From a virus: a stretch of 26,469 bases of DNA. Every line of letters starts with the position of its first letter. Position 1 is the stretch's first letter. Made by a program: the position numbers and the translations under genes. The stretch lies in the IMG/VR virus record IMGVR_UViG_3300046804_000586, positions 1 to 26,469 of that record, one strand, 5' to 3'. This document shows, piece by piece, positions 1 to 7,199 of the stretch. Under the pieces are notes generated by a model. The model was not told the DNA's origin and did not search any database. It saw only the letters and a program-made list of their open reading frames with translations.

Positions 1-981
1 GTAGTCAACAGAGGTCACACCCGTAGGACATGTCCACTTAGTCGTGCCTTTGAATACAAAGACGGTTTGGCTTGGTACGGTGTACTTCAGGATAACAATG
101 CCGGAGCCGCCTGTTCCACCATTCTGATTAGCAGCATTAGCATTACCACCTGAAGCGCCGCCACCTGTGTTTGCAGTACCTGGATTACCTGCTGTATCGC
201 TTGTTGCCGGTGTAGATGCGCCGCCACCTGTACCACCTGTACCGCCTGTGCCAGCATTTTTACCGCCAGCCCCTCCACCGGCATACGTAACACTTGATCC
301 AGAAATTGTTGTTGCTGTTCCATTGCCGCCGTTTCCAGCAGCATTTGCGCCCGCATTACCACCTACCGCACCAGCGCCGCCGCCGCCACCACCGGCGTTT
401 GTATTACCTGTTCCACCTGTATTGCCTTGAGATGGACTTGTGCTTGGTGTATTACCTGCACCGCCTGTGCCTCCGGAGCCTCCTGTTGTCCCTGTACTTC
501 CACCCCCACTACCACCAGCTAAAGCAACAGCACCAGGGCCACTTACCACCCCAGATCCTCCACCACCTCCCCCTGCTGATGTAATTGTGCTAAAAATAGA
601 GTTTGATCCAGAAGTTCCGGCGACTGTGTTTGAGGTACTTCCAGCGCCACCGCCTCCTACGGTAATTGTGTAATCCGTACCTGCTGTAACACTTAAACCA
701 GTCCCCGTTCTAAAGCCACCTGCCCCACCTCCTCCTGCCCCATTTCCTGTCCTTCCACCCCCGCCTCCACCAGCCACAACCAAATACTCAACCTCTGTAA
801 CACCAGTAGGGCAAGTCCAAGTAGACGTAGCGGTAAAGGTTTGGACGACGGTGTAATTGTATGGCGGCCAAATGCCCTGCCTTTGAGCAATAAACTGCTC
901 CATAAGCGACCAAACACCTTTGGCAGATAGCGTGGTCGGAATATTTGCTGGGCCTATGACCCCGCCATTACTTCTGGGCAT
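1..981 (-). CDS. Glycine-rich tail-fibre-like protein (C-terminus beyond the window)
   Basis: The frame is open from an ATG at 981 to the window edge (327 codons, no stop), so the 3' end is missing. An AGGGG ribosome-binding site lies just upstream. The first ~50 residues look like a normal N-terminal domain (MPRSNGGVIGPANIP, then LMEQFIAQRQGIWPPYNY). Then follows the motif TWTCPTGVTEVEYLVVAGG at about residues 54-72 and a long tract dominated by Gly, Ser, Thr and Asn. A second copy, KWTCPTGVTSVDY, appears at 315-327, so the protein is built of at least two modules of about 260 residues. Glycine-rich repeats of this type are known in phage receptor-binding and tail-fibre proteins. The role at the virion surface is inferred from that and from its place at the end of the structural genes. 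Pro-rich or Gln-rich open frames overlapping it on other frames are shadows of the repetitive GGN codons. Confidence 0.75.
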   Translation of the reverse strand, partial: MPRSNGGVIGPANIPTTLSAKGVWSLMEQFIAQRQGIWPPYNYTVVQTFTATSTWTCPTGVTEVEYLVVAGGGGGGRTGNGAGGGGAGGFRTGTGLSVTAGTDYTITVGGGGAGSTSNTVAGTSGSNSIFSTITSAGGGGGGSGVVSGPGAVALAGGSGGGSTGTTGGSGGTGGAGNTPSTSPSQGNTGGTGNTNAGGGGGGAGAVGGNAGANAAGNGGNGTATTISGSSVTYAGGGAGGKNAGTGGTGGTGGGASTPATSDTAGNPGTANTGGGASGGNANAANQNGGTGGSGIVILKYTVPSQTVFVFKGTTKWTCPTGVTSVDY

Positions 982-990
982 GTCTTACCC

Positions 991-1365
991 CTAAGAAATA
1001 TCTTCGTAGCTGCAAACAACCTTCAGATCACTTGCTGTCCCTGCTGTAGCGCCTAATGACCTGTCTTCTTCAAGATAAACATAAGCATCTTTATCAATCA
1101 CTACTAACGTTGCATCAGCAGGAACAACAACTGTTGATGCGATCTGCGTTGCCGTGCCACCAAGCGCAGCAGCAGAGTAATAATTGATCGTAATCTCTGC
1201 GTTGCTTGCACCATCCACATTAGCAACGTAAAGCGCGTTGACTTTTAAGACCTTTCCTGAGCCTGAAGCATTGCTCAAAATTGACGTTGCATTGGTCGTT
1301 GATAAGTCAACCGTAACGGTCTTGCCGTTAATCGTGGTCGGTGAAAGTAGGTTTGGAGCTGCCAT
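991..1365 (-). CDS. Small structural protein of unknown function, 124 aa
   Basis: ATG at 1365 has AGGA seven bases upstream; the stop is ten bases before the start of the glycine-rich fibre gene. The product begins MAAPNLLSPTTINGKTVTVD and is rich in Val, Ala, Thr and Ser with alternating hydrophobic residues, which suggests an all-beta fold. It has no signal peptide or membrane segment. Its place among fibre-like genes suggests a virion protein (head decoration, tail or fibre accessory). I do not recognise a named family, so the role is inference from position only. Confidence 0.7.
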   Translation of the reverse strand: MAAPNLLSPTTINGKTVTVDLSTTNATSILSNASGSGKVLKVNALYVANVDGASNAEITINYYSAAALGGTATQIASTVVVPADATLVVIDKDAYVYLEEDRSLGATAGTASDLKVVCSYEDIS

Positions 1366-1373
1366 GTTAATTC

Positions 1374-2357
1374 CTATCCAAAGATCATCGCTGCAGTTAC
1401 AGGACTAAAGCCACCGCTTCCCGTTGCAGCAATCGTAATTGATCCATTGCCATTTGTAATTGATATGCCACTTCCAGCAGTCAACGTAGCCTTTGTAAGC
1501 GTATTCTCTAGCGTGTTACCAATCAATAGTTGCCCATTGGTATAACTGGTTTGACCTGTGCCACCATTAGCAACCGCTAAAGTGCCTGCAAGCGTAATCG
1601 TGCCTGATGATGTAATTGGACTTCCAGAAACAGACAGTCCTGTTGTCCCCGTGCTAAAAGCTACTGATGTAACCGTGCCTGCACCGCTAGAAGCCCATGA
1701 AAGCGTTCCTGAGCCATTTGTAGACAGCACCTGGCCATTAGTTCCATCCGCAGAAGGCAGTGTCCAAGTCACATTGCTTGCAACTGTTGCCGGTCCTTGA
1801 AATGCCACCCAATTACTTGAATCGCTGTCTGCAAACCTGACATCACCTTGAGCATTAAGCGTGACATCAGTGAAAGTTCCTGCTGCCGGGGTCGTTCCAC
1901 CAATAACAACATTGTTCATTGTTCCAGCAGTCGCTGGATTAATTGTTAATGTTCCCGTACCTGTCGGCGCAATTGAAACTGAGGCATTGGCTGGATTGAT
2001 ATTGGTGGCAACTTCAAGCGATAAATTACTGCCACCACCAGCACCCCATGCTAATTGGCTTGTTCCTGACGCATTTCTTAATTGACCACCGGCAGAACTA
2101 GCAGCATCAACATTTGGCGTTACAACCTTGCCTGCAACAGTCAATGCGTCTGTACTTTTGCTGTACGTCAGACCGGCATCGCCCGCCAATGCACCGGCAT
2201 CATTGAAAATTACTTGTGTTGTTGAGCCAGCAGCCGCAAGCGAAGCAATACTTCCTGCTGTGATTTTGTAATTAGCACCACTACGCGCTATGGGAATTTC
2301 ATCCGTTGACTGCGCTGGATTACCACTCGTTAATGCAGAGATCTTGGTATCTGCCAT
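1374..2357 (-). CDS. Tail-fibre-like protein with beta-strand repeats, 327 aa
   Basis: I chose the ATG at 2357 (MADTKISALTSGNP) because GGAG sits five bases upstream. An in-frame GTG at 2363 overlaps the stop of the preceding gene and is the alternative. The N-terminal motif ADTKISAL..G.P....DEIPIAR is a recurrent opening of fibre-type proteins in environmental phages. The middle is low-complexity Gly/Thr/Ser/Ala beta-repeat sequence. The C-terminal part carries NGGTGQTSYTNGQLLIGN followed by LTKATLTAGSGISITNG, a repeat typical of phage fibre shafts. It probably forms a trimeric shaft outside the particle. It ends eight bases before the next gene. Confidence 0.75.
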   Translation of the reverse strand: MADTKISALTSGNPAQSTDEIPIARSGANYKITAGSIASLAAAGSTTQVIFNDAGALAGDAGLTYSKSTDALTVAGKVVTPNVDAASSAGGQLRNASGTSQLAWGAGGGSNLSLEVATNINPANASVSIAPTGTGTLTINPATAGTMNNVVIGGTTPAAGTFTDVTLNAQGDVRFADSDSSNWVAFQGPATVASNVTWTLPSADGTNGQVLSTNGSGTLSWASSGAGTVTSVAFSTGTTGLSVSGSPITSSGTITLAGTLAVANGGTGQTSYTNGQLLIGNTLENTLTKATLTAGSGISITNGNGSITIAATGSGGFSPVTAAMIFG

Positions 2358-2359
2358 GA

Positions 2360-2596
2360 TCACTCCAACTCAAATCGGTTTGTTGGTGCCGTACCTACTT
2401 CTTGTACAAGATAACCTGAAACTTCTAAGATGATAAAGCTTCCTGCTGGTGGCACAACCCCAGAAAAATCATCTGCAATACCTACACCACTAACTCCAAC
2501 ACCTACCAAAGTGCCCGAGTTTGCAGCAGATACATTAAGCGCATAACCAGATGACGTATTAGCCTGGTTTGATACGCCTGCATACCCTAATGTCAT
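2360..2596 (-). CDS. Small protein of unknown function, 78 aa
   Basis: The start ATG overlaps the stop of the upstream gene (ATGA), and its own stop lies just before the fibre gene start, so it is translationally coupled on both sides. The product (MTLGYAGVSNQANTSSGYAL...) is Gly/Ser/Val rich, short and acidic at its end (NRFELE), without Cys or a membrane segment. Composition resembles the neighbouring virion proteins. I do not recognise a family. Confidence 0.6.
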   Translation of the reverse strand: MTLGYAGVSNQANTSSGYALNVSAANSGTLVGVGVSGVGIADDFSGVVPPAGSFIILEVSGYLVQEVGTAPTNRFELE

Positions 2597-2913
2597 GCAA
2601 CACCTGCCTGAATCACAGTCATCGTTGCCGTTCCAGACCCCGAATTCACTGTTAACCGCATGCCAGCAACAGGAAAGGCAAAGTTTCCGGTTTGATTTGT
2701 TGTTTGCGCAGCAAGCGAAGCATGATCAAACCATGTTGCCGTTGCTGAGTCATACGTTGATGACCAAACATTATCAAACGTATATTGCACGGTGTAATTG
2801 ACAGTTCCCGACACAACGACAGCCATGCCCACATTAAATGGATTAATGTTGACATTTAAGGGGATAGTGCTCGTTGATCCAGAGGCTGTTTTTGAAACAG
2901 TAATTGGCTTCAT
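2593..2913 (-). CDS. Small structural-type protein of unknown function, 106 aa
   Basis: Three start codons stand in a row (GTG 2919, ATG 2916, ATG 2913). AAGG upstream is seven bases from the ATG at 2913, which I prefer. The product, MKPITVSKTASGSTSTIPLN onwards, is rich in Val, Thr, Asn and Gly and ends LTVNSGSGTATMTVIQAGVA, an all-beta pattern like head or tail decoration domains. It is preceded by the hairpin at 2933-2952 and overlaps the next gene by four bases. A virion role is inferred from context. Confidence 0.65.
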   Translation of the reverse strand: MKPITVSKTASGSTSTIPLNVNINPFNVGMAVVVSGTVNYTVQYTFDNVWSSTYDSATATWFDHASLAAQTTNQTGNFAFPVAGMRLTVNSGSGTATMTVIQAGVA

Positions 2914-2932
2914 CATCACGCCTTCAAATGAC

Positions 2933-2952
2933 GCAGGGGCCGAAGCCCCCGC
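2933..2952 (-). promoter_or_regulatory. Intercistronic hairpin with a UUCG tetraloop
   Basis: Read on the minus strand, an 8-pair stem (GCGGGGGC / GCCCCTGC, one G-U pair) closes a TTCG loop, the exceptionally stable C(UUCG)G tetraloop. It lies between the stop of the Lys/Gly-repeat gene and the start of the 106-aa gene. No U-run follows, so it is not a standard terminator. RNA processing or 3'-end protection is more likely. Confidence 0.5.
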
Positions 2953-2955
2953 TGT

Positions 2956-3993
2956 TTAGCACGCGCCGCCTGCTTTTCGACGAGCTTGTGGTGGCGTTAC
3001 TGTGACCGATTCTTTGGTCTCAGTGACTGATCCCTTACCGCGGATCTTATCCATCAACTTGCCGCCAAGTTCTTTCACGATGCTTATGGGATTCATTGCA
3101 TCTTCAAGGTCACGGCGTGCTTTTGCTGCTGTGGCCTCGGGATCTGCAACAGGTTTGGATACATCCACTTTACCACCCGTGTCGTATTTAACCTTGCCAC
3201 CTTTTTTGAAGGTGCCCGACTGCAAGTTGTTAGCTACAGGCTTTGATACTTGATGCTTGGGGTAGGCTACGGGTTTGCCAGTATCAACAAGTCCCCCCGT
3301 AGCGTAGTGCTTTTTTGGAGCACCACCTTTCTTGTAGCCGCCTGCGTTGCCAAGACGAACTTCACCCGTCTTGGTATTGCTCACACCAGGCTTGGATGTT
3401 GAGACATTACCCTCAACGCCACCACCCTTGGCATAAGCCATACCACCACGCTTATAGCCACCAGGCTTGCCCATCACAACCTCACCCGTTTTCTTGGGTG
3501 TGTGATCTTCGCCTTCAGCCGTGTGCATCTTGGTTTTGTCGTAGCCCTTGGCGCCCTTTTCTGAGGCTGCTACTTTGATGATGCCGCCATCTTTATAGCC
3601 ACCAGCATTGCCCATAACCACGCCGCCTGTATTCAGGCCTTTGTGGGCCTTAGATGCGGGCATTGAAGCGTGCTTTTTGAGCTTTGCTTCTGTACCTGCC
3701 ATCTTCTTCATTTCGGCTGCGTGCTCGGCTTTGGACTCGCCACCTTCCTTCATCATGGGGCGTGCCATCTTACGGCGCATAGCAAGTGATGGACGAGCAG
3801 GTGCACGGCCAGGTAACGTACCCTGACCCATCTGCAGGCGGCTTGGAGTAGGGCCTTCTGCAAGCCCTGCCATCACGCCACCATCCATCATCTTGTGTCC
3901 ATGCTTTTTGGACACATGGCCACCCTTCTTGAGCTTCAGTTCAACTGAAGGCTCAGTGGTGTACATCTTTGTCATCGGCTTAAACTGACCCAT
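2956..3993 (-). CDS. Lys/Gly-rich repeat protein, 345 aa
   Basis: ATG at 3993 has AGGA six bases upstream; an in-frame TTG at 4008 is a worse start. The product is very basic and consists largely of repeats. [GT]xVx[ML]G[NK][AP]GGYK[DRK]GG occurs three times (VVMGNAGGYKDGG, VVMGKPGGYKRGG, VRLGNAGGYKKGG). Two related stretches are ATGGLVDTGKPVA and DTGGKVDVSKPVA. The N-terminal half has KKGG, KKHGHK and DGG patches and many Met. The C-terminus (residues ~285-345) looks folded, with helical ISIVKELGGKLMDKIRGK. No enzyme motifs are visible. A basic, disordered protein in the head-gene cluster could bind packaged DNA or enter the cell with it; that is inference. Confidence 0.75.
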   Translation of the reverse strand: MGQFKPMTKMYTTEPSVELKLKKGGHVSKKHGHKMMDGGVMAGLAEGPTPSRLQMGQGTLPGRAPARPSLAMRRKMARPMMKEGGESKAEHAAEMKKMAGTEAKLKKHASMPASKAHKGLNTGGVVMGNAGGYKDGGIIKVAASEKGAKGYDKTKMHTAEGEDHTPKKTGEVVMGKPGGYKRGGMAYAKGGGVEGNVSTSKPGVSNTKTGEVRLGNAGGYKKGGAPKKHYATGGLVDTGKPVAYPKHQVSKPVANNLQSGTFKKGGKVKYDTGGKVDVSKPVADPEATAAKARRDLEDAMNPISIVKELGGKLMDKIRGKGSVTETKESVTVTPPQARRKAGGAC

Positions 3994-4010
3994 CTCTAGT
4001 CCTTTCAAGA

Positions 4011-4028
4011 CTGGCCCCGAAGGGCCAG
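4011..4028 (-). promoter_or_regulatory. Intercistronic hairpin with a UUCG tetraloop
   Basis: On the minus strand a perfect 7-bp stem CTGGCCC / GGGCCAG closes TTCG. It lies immediately after the stop of the beta-helix-like gene and before the ribosome-binding site of the Lys/Gly-repeat gene. The bases that follow (TCTTGAAAGG) are not a U-run, so termination would be weak at best. Confidence 0.5.
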
Positions 4029-4032
4029 GATC

Positions 4033-5061
4033 TTAGGTTGGGTTGACAGCGATGCCAGAAGTTGCAGCAGTGGGTGCAGCACCATCGACATAGATCTGAC
4101 CACGAGTGGTCGCGTCAGTGCCGAATTCAGTGATGCCTACCATCGAGCAATCCTTCATCAACAGCAAGCCGCCAGCCGAGGCAGGAAGCGTTGCAAGCCC
4201 AGAAATGGTCGTTGACCCTGACTGAACATTATTGATAAAGGTGCACTGCTGGAACAACTGCCAACGATCAATAGCCGAAGCAGCCGATGCCAAGACGCCC
4301 AGCGGTGTTGATGCTGAGGTTTGGAACGGGAAAGTGCAACCAATAAAGCTGTTACGGGCAGTGCCCGAAGCCAACTCCACGGTTGCATTGGCTGCAGAAC
4401 GAGCCACAGTGTCAAGACCAAGCACGCAATCAGTGAATGTGTTTTCCTGACTAGTGATCTTCAGCGTACGAGCAGCAGAACCGCCTGCCGATGCTGCATC
4501 ACCCATGCCCTGGATATTCACATTCTGGTACGCATTGCGACCACCCGCCTCAAGCACACCAACCATGCTTGCAGACCCAGTGCTAAAGCCAACAAAAATG
4601 TCGATGTTGGCAAACAAGCAGCCAGCACCTGTGACATTAATGAAGGTGTTTGCATTAAAGGTTGTAGCCGTGTAAGTGCCTGTGGGAGGGGCAATACGCG
4701 CACGCTGACCAACGCGAGTTGGAGCGCCCATGCCAATCAAATGCGTGGCATTTTTGTTCCAATTCAGCGTGCCGGTAGTGGCGGTCGAGTCGATGGTCTG
4801 AGCCAAGGCCGTAGACAAGCGAGCCGTGCCACTTGCAGCGCCGTTGCTCATCAGGACAATCACATCGTTATTGCCTGAAACAGCACGGTTAATCGCAGCG
4901 TAAAGCGTTGCTAAAGGATAGTCAGCAGAGCCATCGTTACCGTCAGCGCCATTGACCGGGTCAACAAAGTACCAATTTCCCGAGAACGGGATGCCGCCGA
5001 TGCCACCGATGACGGGAACCCCGAAGCTCGTAATCCCATTAGGGAAGTTTGTAAGAGCCAT
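4033..5061 (-). CDS. Beta-helix-like virion surface protein, 342 aa
   Basis: ATG at 5061 follows an AGGAG ribosome-binding site nine bases upstream. The N-terminus (MALTNFPNGITSFGVPVIGG) looks like a short attachment segment. Then comes NWYFVDPVNGADGNDGSADYPLATLYAAI, the usual entry to right-handed parallel beta-helix proteins (pectate-lyase or tailspike fold), followed by Asn/Thr/Gly-rich rungs such as NTFINVTGAGCLFANIDIF, NTFTDCVLG and NSFIGCTFP. The gene directly follows the major capsid gene, so a head fibre, capsid decoration or spike is likely. No lyase catalytic residues can be assigned, so enzymatic activity is not claimed. A 185-codon open frame on the opposite strand is a shadow. 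Confidence 0.75.
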   Translation of the reverse strand: MALTNFPNGITSFGVPVIGGIGGIPFSGNWYFVDPVNGADGNDGSADYPLATLYAAINRAVSGNNDVIVLMSNGAASGTARLSTALAQTIDSTATTGTLNWNKNATHLIGMGAPTRVGQRARIAPPTGTYTATTFNANTFINVTGAGCLFANIDIFVGFSTGSASMVGVLEAGGRNAYQNVNIQGMGDAASAGGSAARTLKITSQENTFTDCVLGLDTVARSAANATVELASGTARNSFIGCTFPFQTSASTPLGVLASAASAIDRWQLFQQCTFINNVQSGSTTISGLATLPASAGGLLLMKDCSMVGITEFGTDATTRGQIYVDGAAPTAATSGIAVNPT

Positions 5062-5074
5062 TTACTTTCTCCTA

Positions 5075-5090
5075 GCGGGGTCTCCCCCGC
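5075..5090 (-). promoter_or_regulatory. Intercistronic hairpin with a GAGA tetraloop
   Basis: On the minus strand GCGGGG-GAGA-CCCCGC forms a perfect 6-bp stem with a GNRA loop, placed between the capsid gene stop and the ribosome-binding site of the following gene. It has no U-run. It may stabilise the 3' end of capsid mRNA or help separate expression levels. Confidence 0.45.
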
Positions 5091-5099
5091 CATCAGGGG

Positions 5100-6017
5100 T
5101 TAGACGCCAGGCGTACCGTACATTGCACGAGGATCGGTGAAGCCAACATCGTAACGCTCGGTTGCCTTGTAGCGCATGGTGTCAGTCTCAAAATCGCCCT
5201 CCATGGTCTTCTCCAACCGACGACGCATCATGAGTTTCATGCCCTCGGGCGTGTCGGTCTGGACCCACCATGCAGTGCTTGAGGTCAAACGTGACAGGAC
5301 CGCAGCGCCTTCATCGAGCAAGCCGATGGATTTGACTGGGTTGATGTCGTTGTTTGCCTGGCCTGCACGGAGAACGGACTTGAGCAGCACTTCTGCTTGG
5401 AAGATGTTGCCCGGTGCAACGACAAGCTGTCGTGGCACGAGACGGATCTTCTTGCCGTTGTTGTCCACTGCCTGACGGATCTGAATGAGCATTTGCTCAA
5501 GCGAGGTCTGGCTGAGTACAGCAGCGTTGGTCAGCAGGTTGCTGAAAGTGCCGTTCACGATGGGGTGCGATGCACTGTTAAGTGCCACACCGTCGCCACC
5601 AGCGTACTGACCACCCGTAAAGGCGTTGTTCAGCACATTGGCGCACAGGGTTTCCTTGGTTTCCACCAAAGACTGTGCCAAGTGACGGGCATAGACCGAG
5701 CCGATACGGATGTGATCGCCATCCTCAACAAGCACTTTGGTCAATGCGAAGGCCAGGCCATACACACTGTAAACATAGCGCTTGAGGAAGAGTACGCCAC
5801 CCTGCTGATAAGTTACGGGGCTGCCGTCAGGAAGCAACGGTGCTAGGCCGAAACCGTACAGGACTGGTTCTTCGTGGTAGTTACGGGGAATGCCGTCTTG
5901 CTCGCGGAACACACGGCTCCACTCGTCGGCTCGTTGGTCATAAACGCCATCGAAGCACTCGTTAAGAATTGGCTCAACGATACTCCGAAAGTCGGTACTG
6001 CGCATTGGGGCTGCCAT
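5100..6017 (-). CDS. Major capsid protein (HK97-fold type), 305 aa
   Basis: The product fits a phage major head protein in length (305 aa) and position: downstream of scaffold and decoration-like genes, upstream of surface proteins. Visible features are an N-terminal helical region (DFRSIVEPILNECFDGVYDQ), a long middle with LVETKETLCANVLNNAF and the Gly-rich GGQYAGGDGVALNSASHP, then LVVAPGNIFQAEVLLKSVL. The C-terminal part is MKLMMRRRLEKTMEGDFETDTMRYKATERYDVGFTDPRA. That last pattern, ending in the head subunit domain shared with Mu gpT-like and other HK97-fold coat proteins, is the strongest clue. It assembles the icosahedral shell. Assignment is from pattern and gene order, not from a search. 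Confidence 0.85.
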   Translation of the reverse strand: MAAPMRSTDFRSIVEPILNECFDGVYDQRADEWSRVFREQDGIPRNYHEEPVLYGFGLAPLLPDGSPVTYQQGGVLFLKRYVYSVYGLAFALTKVLVEDGDHIRIGSVYARHLAQSLVETKETLCANVLNNAFTGGQYAGGDGVALNSASHPIVNGTFSNLLTNAAVLSQTSLEQMLIQIRQAVDNNGKKIRLVPRQLVVAPGNIFQAEVLLKSVLRAGQANNDINPVKSIGLLDEGAAVLSRLTSSTAWWVQTDTPEGMKLMMRRRLEKTMEGDFETDTMRYKATERYDVGFTDPRAMYGTPGV

Positions 6018-6030
6018 GATCTAGCCCTCC

Positions 6031-6633
6031 TTAAGCAATGGTAACGGGGTATGCAACCGCCGCACCTTCGTAAATACCAGCGTACTGGAACTTAGCGATC
6101 TGCACACGAACGATCGTGTACGAATCACCCCATGCGTTGCCCGGATACGGTGCAAGATCAATAACACGCAACACTTTGCTGTTATTTGCGCTTGCAGCAG
6201 TTGTATCCATCAGCGCCTGCGACAAACCAGTGGTTGTCGAGCCAGCATAAGGACTGCTCAAGTCAAACTCAGCGCCAATTGCGGTTTGCGCAATCGACCC
6301 TGCGGCCTGAATCTCATAAACCACTTGAGGATCAGTCCAGATATAGGCAATCAACGAACCAGTTTGGTACGCAGTGCCCGACGGCCAGTAGTTGGAAACA
6401 CGACGACGGCCAGTGGTATCAGTCCACTCAACGCCATCAAATACGCCGTAAAGGGCATCAGTTGCATCAGCACGAACAACATAACCAGTTGCTGCGGCTA
6501 ATTTGACTGCCTGACCTTTAAGGATATTTTGAGCGTAAGTGCTCTCAATAATGTTGGCAAGCCCCTGCGCACGGTCAAGACCGCTGGGGTGATACGCAGG
6601 GCGCAAGCCAAATGGTGCAGAAGTTGCAGACAT
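6031..6633 (-). CDS. Probable capsid decoration or head accessory protein, 200 aa
   Basis: Starts MSATSAPFGLRPAYHPSGLD, an opening I associate with a conserved protein encoded next to phage major capsid genes. The sequence is beta-rich, without charged coiled coils. It includes ILKGQAVKLAAATGYVVRAD and LYGVFDGVEWTDTTGRRRVS, consistent with a small barrel that binds the capsid surface. The stop is 14 bases before the capsid start, so the two are co-expressed. The decoration role is inference from position and fold pattern. Confidence 0.7.
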   Translation of the reverse strand: MSATSAPFGLRPAYHPSGLDRAQGLANIIESTYAQNILKGQAVKLAAATGYVVRADATDALYGVFDGVEWTDTTGRRRVSNYWPSGTAYQTGSLIAYIWTDPQVVYEIQAAGSIAQTAIGAEFDLSSPYAGSTTTGLSQALMDTTAASANNSKVLRVIDLAPYPGNAWGDSYTIVRVQIAKFQYAGIYEGAAVAYPVTIA

Positions 6634-6647
6634 TTGGAAACTCCAGG

Positions 6648-7196
6648 TTAACCCTCGAAGACCGGGGGTCGGTTGTAGGATGATTTTGCGACATTGCCAA
6701 AACCTTCGCCTTCCGTCTTCAGGAGTTTGTGTCCTGAGCTATCAACACCCTGTTGTAACTCTTCCATACGCTCCATGATCGCTTGAGTGGCTTCCATTGG
6801 TTTTTGGTAATGGAAGTGCGTCATGACACGCTGGTAGAGATCCATTGGGATCTTGAACAGCAACATCTCGTTACACGCGATGTGACCCACATGCTCGCCC
6901 GCTTTTACGCGATAGTTTTCATACCCAGGCAACTCATCTGCAAGAACAGGCGTATACCCAAGTCGAATTCGCTTATCAATGGTGTCGTAGCTGTTTGTGG
7001 TGGAAAGCCAGCAAAGGTGAAATCCCGGTATATCCGGCACCTTCGGCAAAGCGCTTTGTGTCCACTCGTCACTCCACATTTTGTCAATGTCCTGTGTACT
7101 AGCGAACGATTCTTCTGCGGGAAGACGCGCCTGATCTTCGCTTGCGCGAGTATGACGGCCACCTGCAGTAAGTGATTTTTTGAGTCGTTGTTCCAT
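6648..7196 (-). CDS. Conserved head-module protein of unknown function, 182 aa
   Basis: ATG at 7196 is three bases after the scaffold stop, with GAGGG as ribosome-binding site. The basic N-terminus (MEQRLKKSLTAGGRHTR) is followed by a folded region with PGFHLCWLSTTNSYDTIDKR, GYTPVLADELPGY and VGHIACNEMLLFKIPMDLYQ. A helical end follows (ATQAIMERMEELQQGVDSSG). It lies between scaffold and decoration-like gene, so a role in head assembly is likely. No catalytic motif is visible and I do not recognise a named function. Confidence 0.65.
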   Translation of the reverse strand: MEQRLKKSLTAGGRHTRASEDQARLPAEESFASTQDIDKMWSDEWTQSALPKVPDIPGFHLCWLSTTNSYDTIDKRIRLGYTPVLADELPGYENYRVKAGEHVGHIACNEMLLFKIPMDLYQRVMTHFHYQKPMEATQAIMERMEELQQGVDSSGHKLLKTEGEGFGNVAKSSYNRPPVFEG

Positions 7197-7199
7197 GGC

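Noticed and set aside
167-673. Proline-rich and Leu/His-rich open frames on the plus strand
   Set aside because: They are the complement of glycine codons in the fibre gene, without ribosome-binding sites.
4321-4878. 185-codon plus-strand open frame
   Set aside because: Lies wholly opposite the beta-helix-like gene; its Arg/His/Cys-rich composition is that of a reverse-strand shadow.
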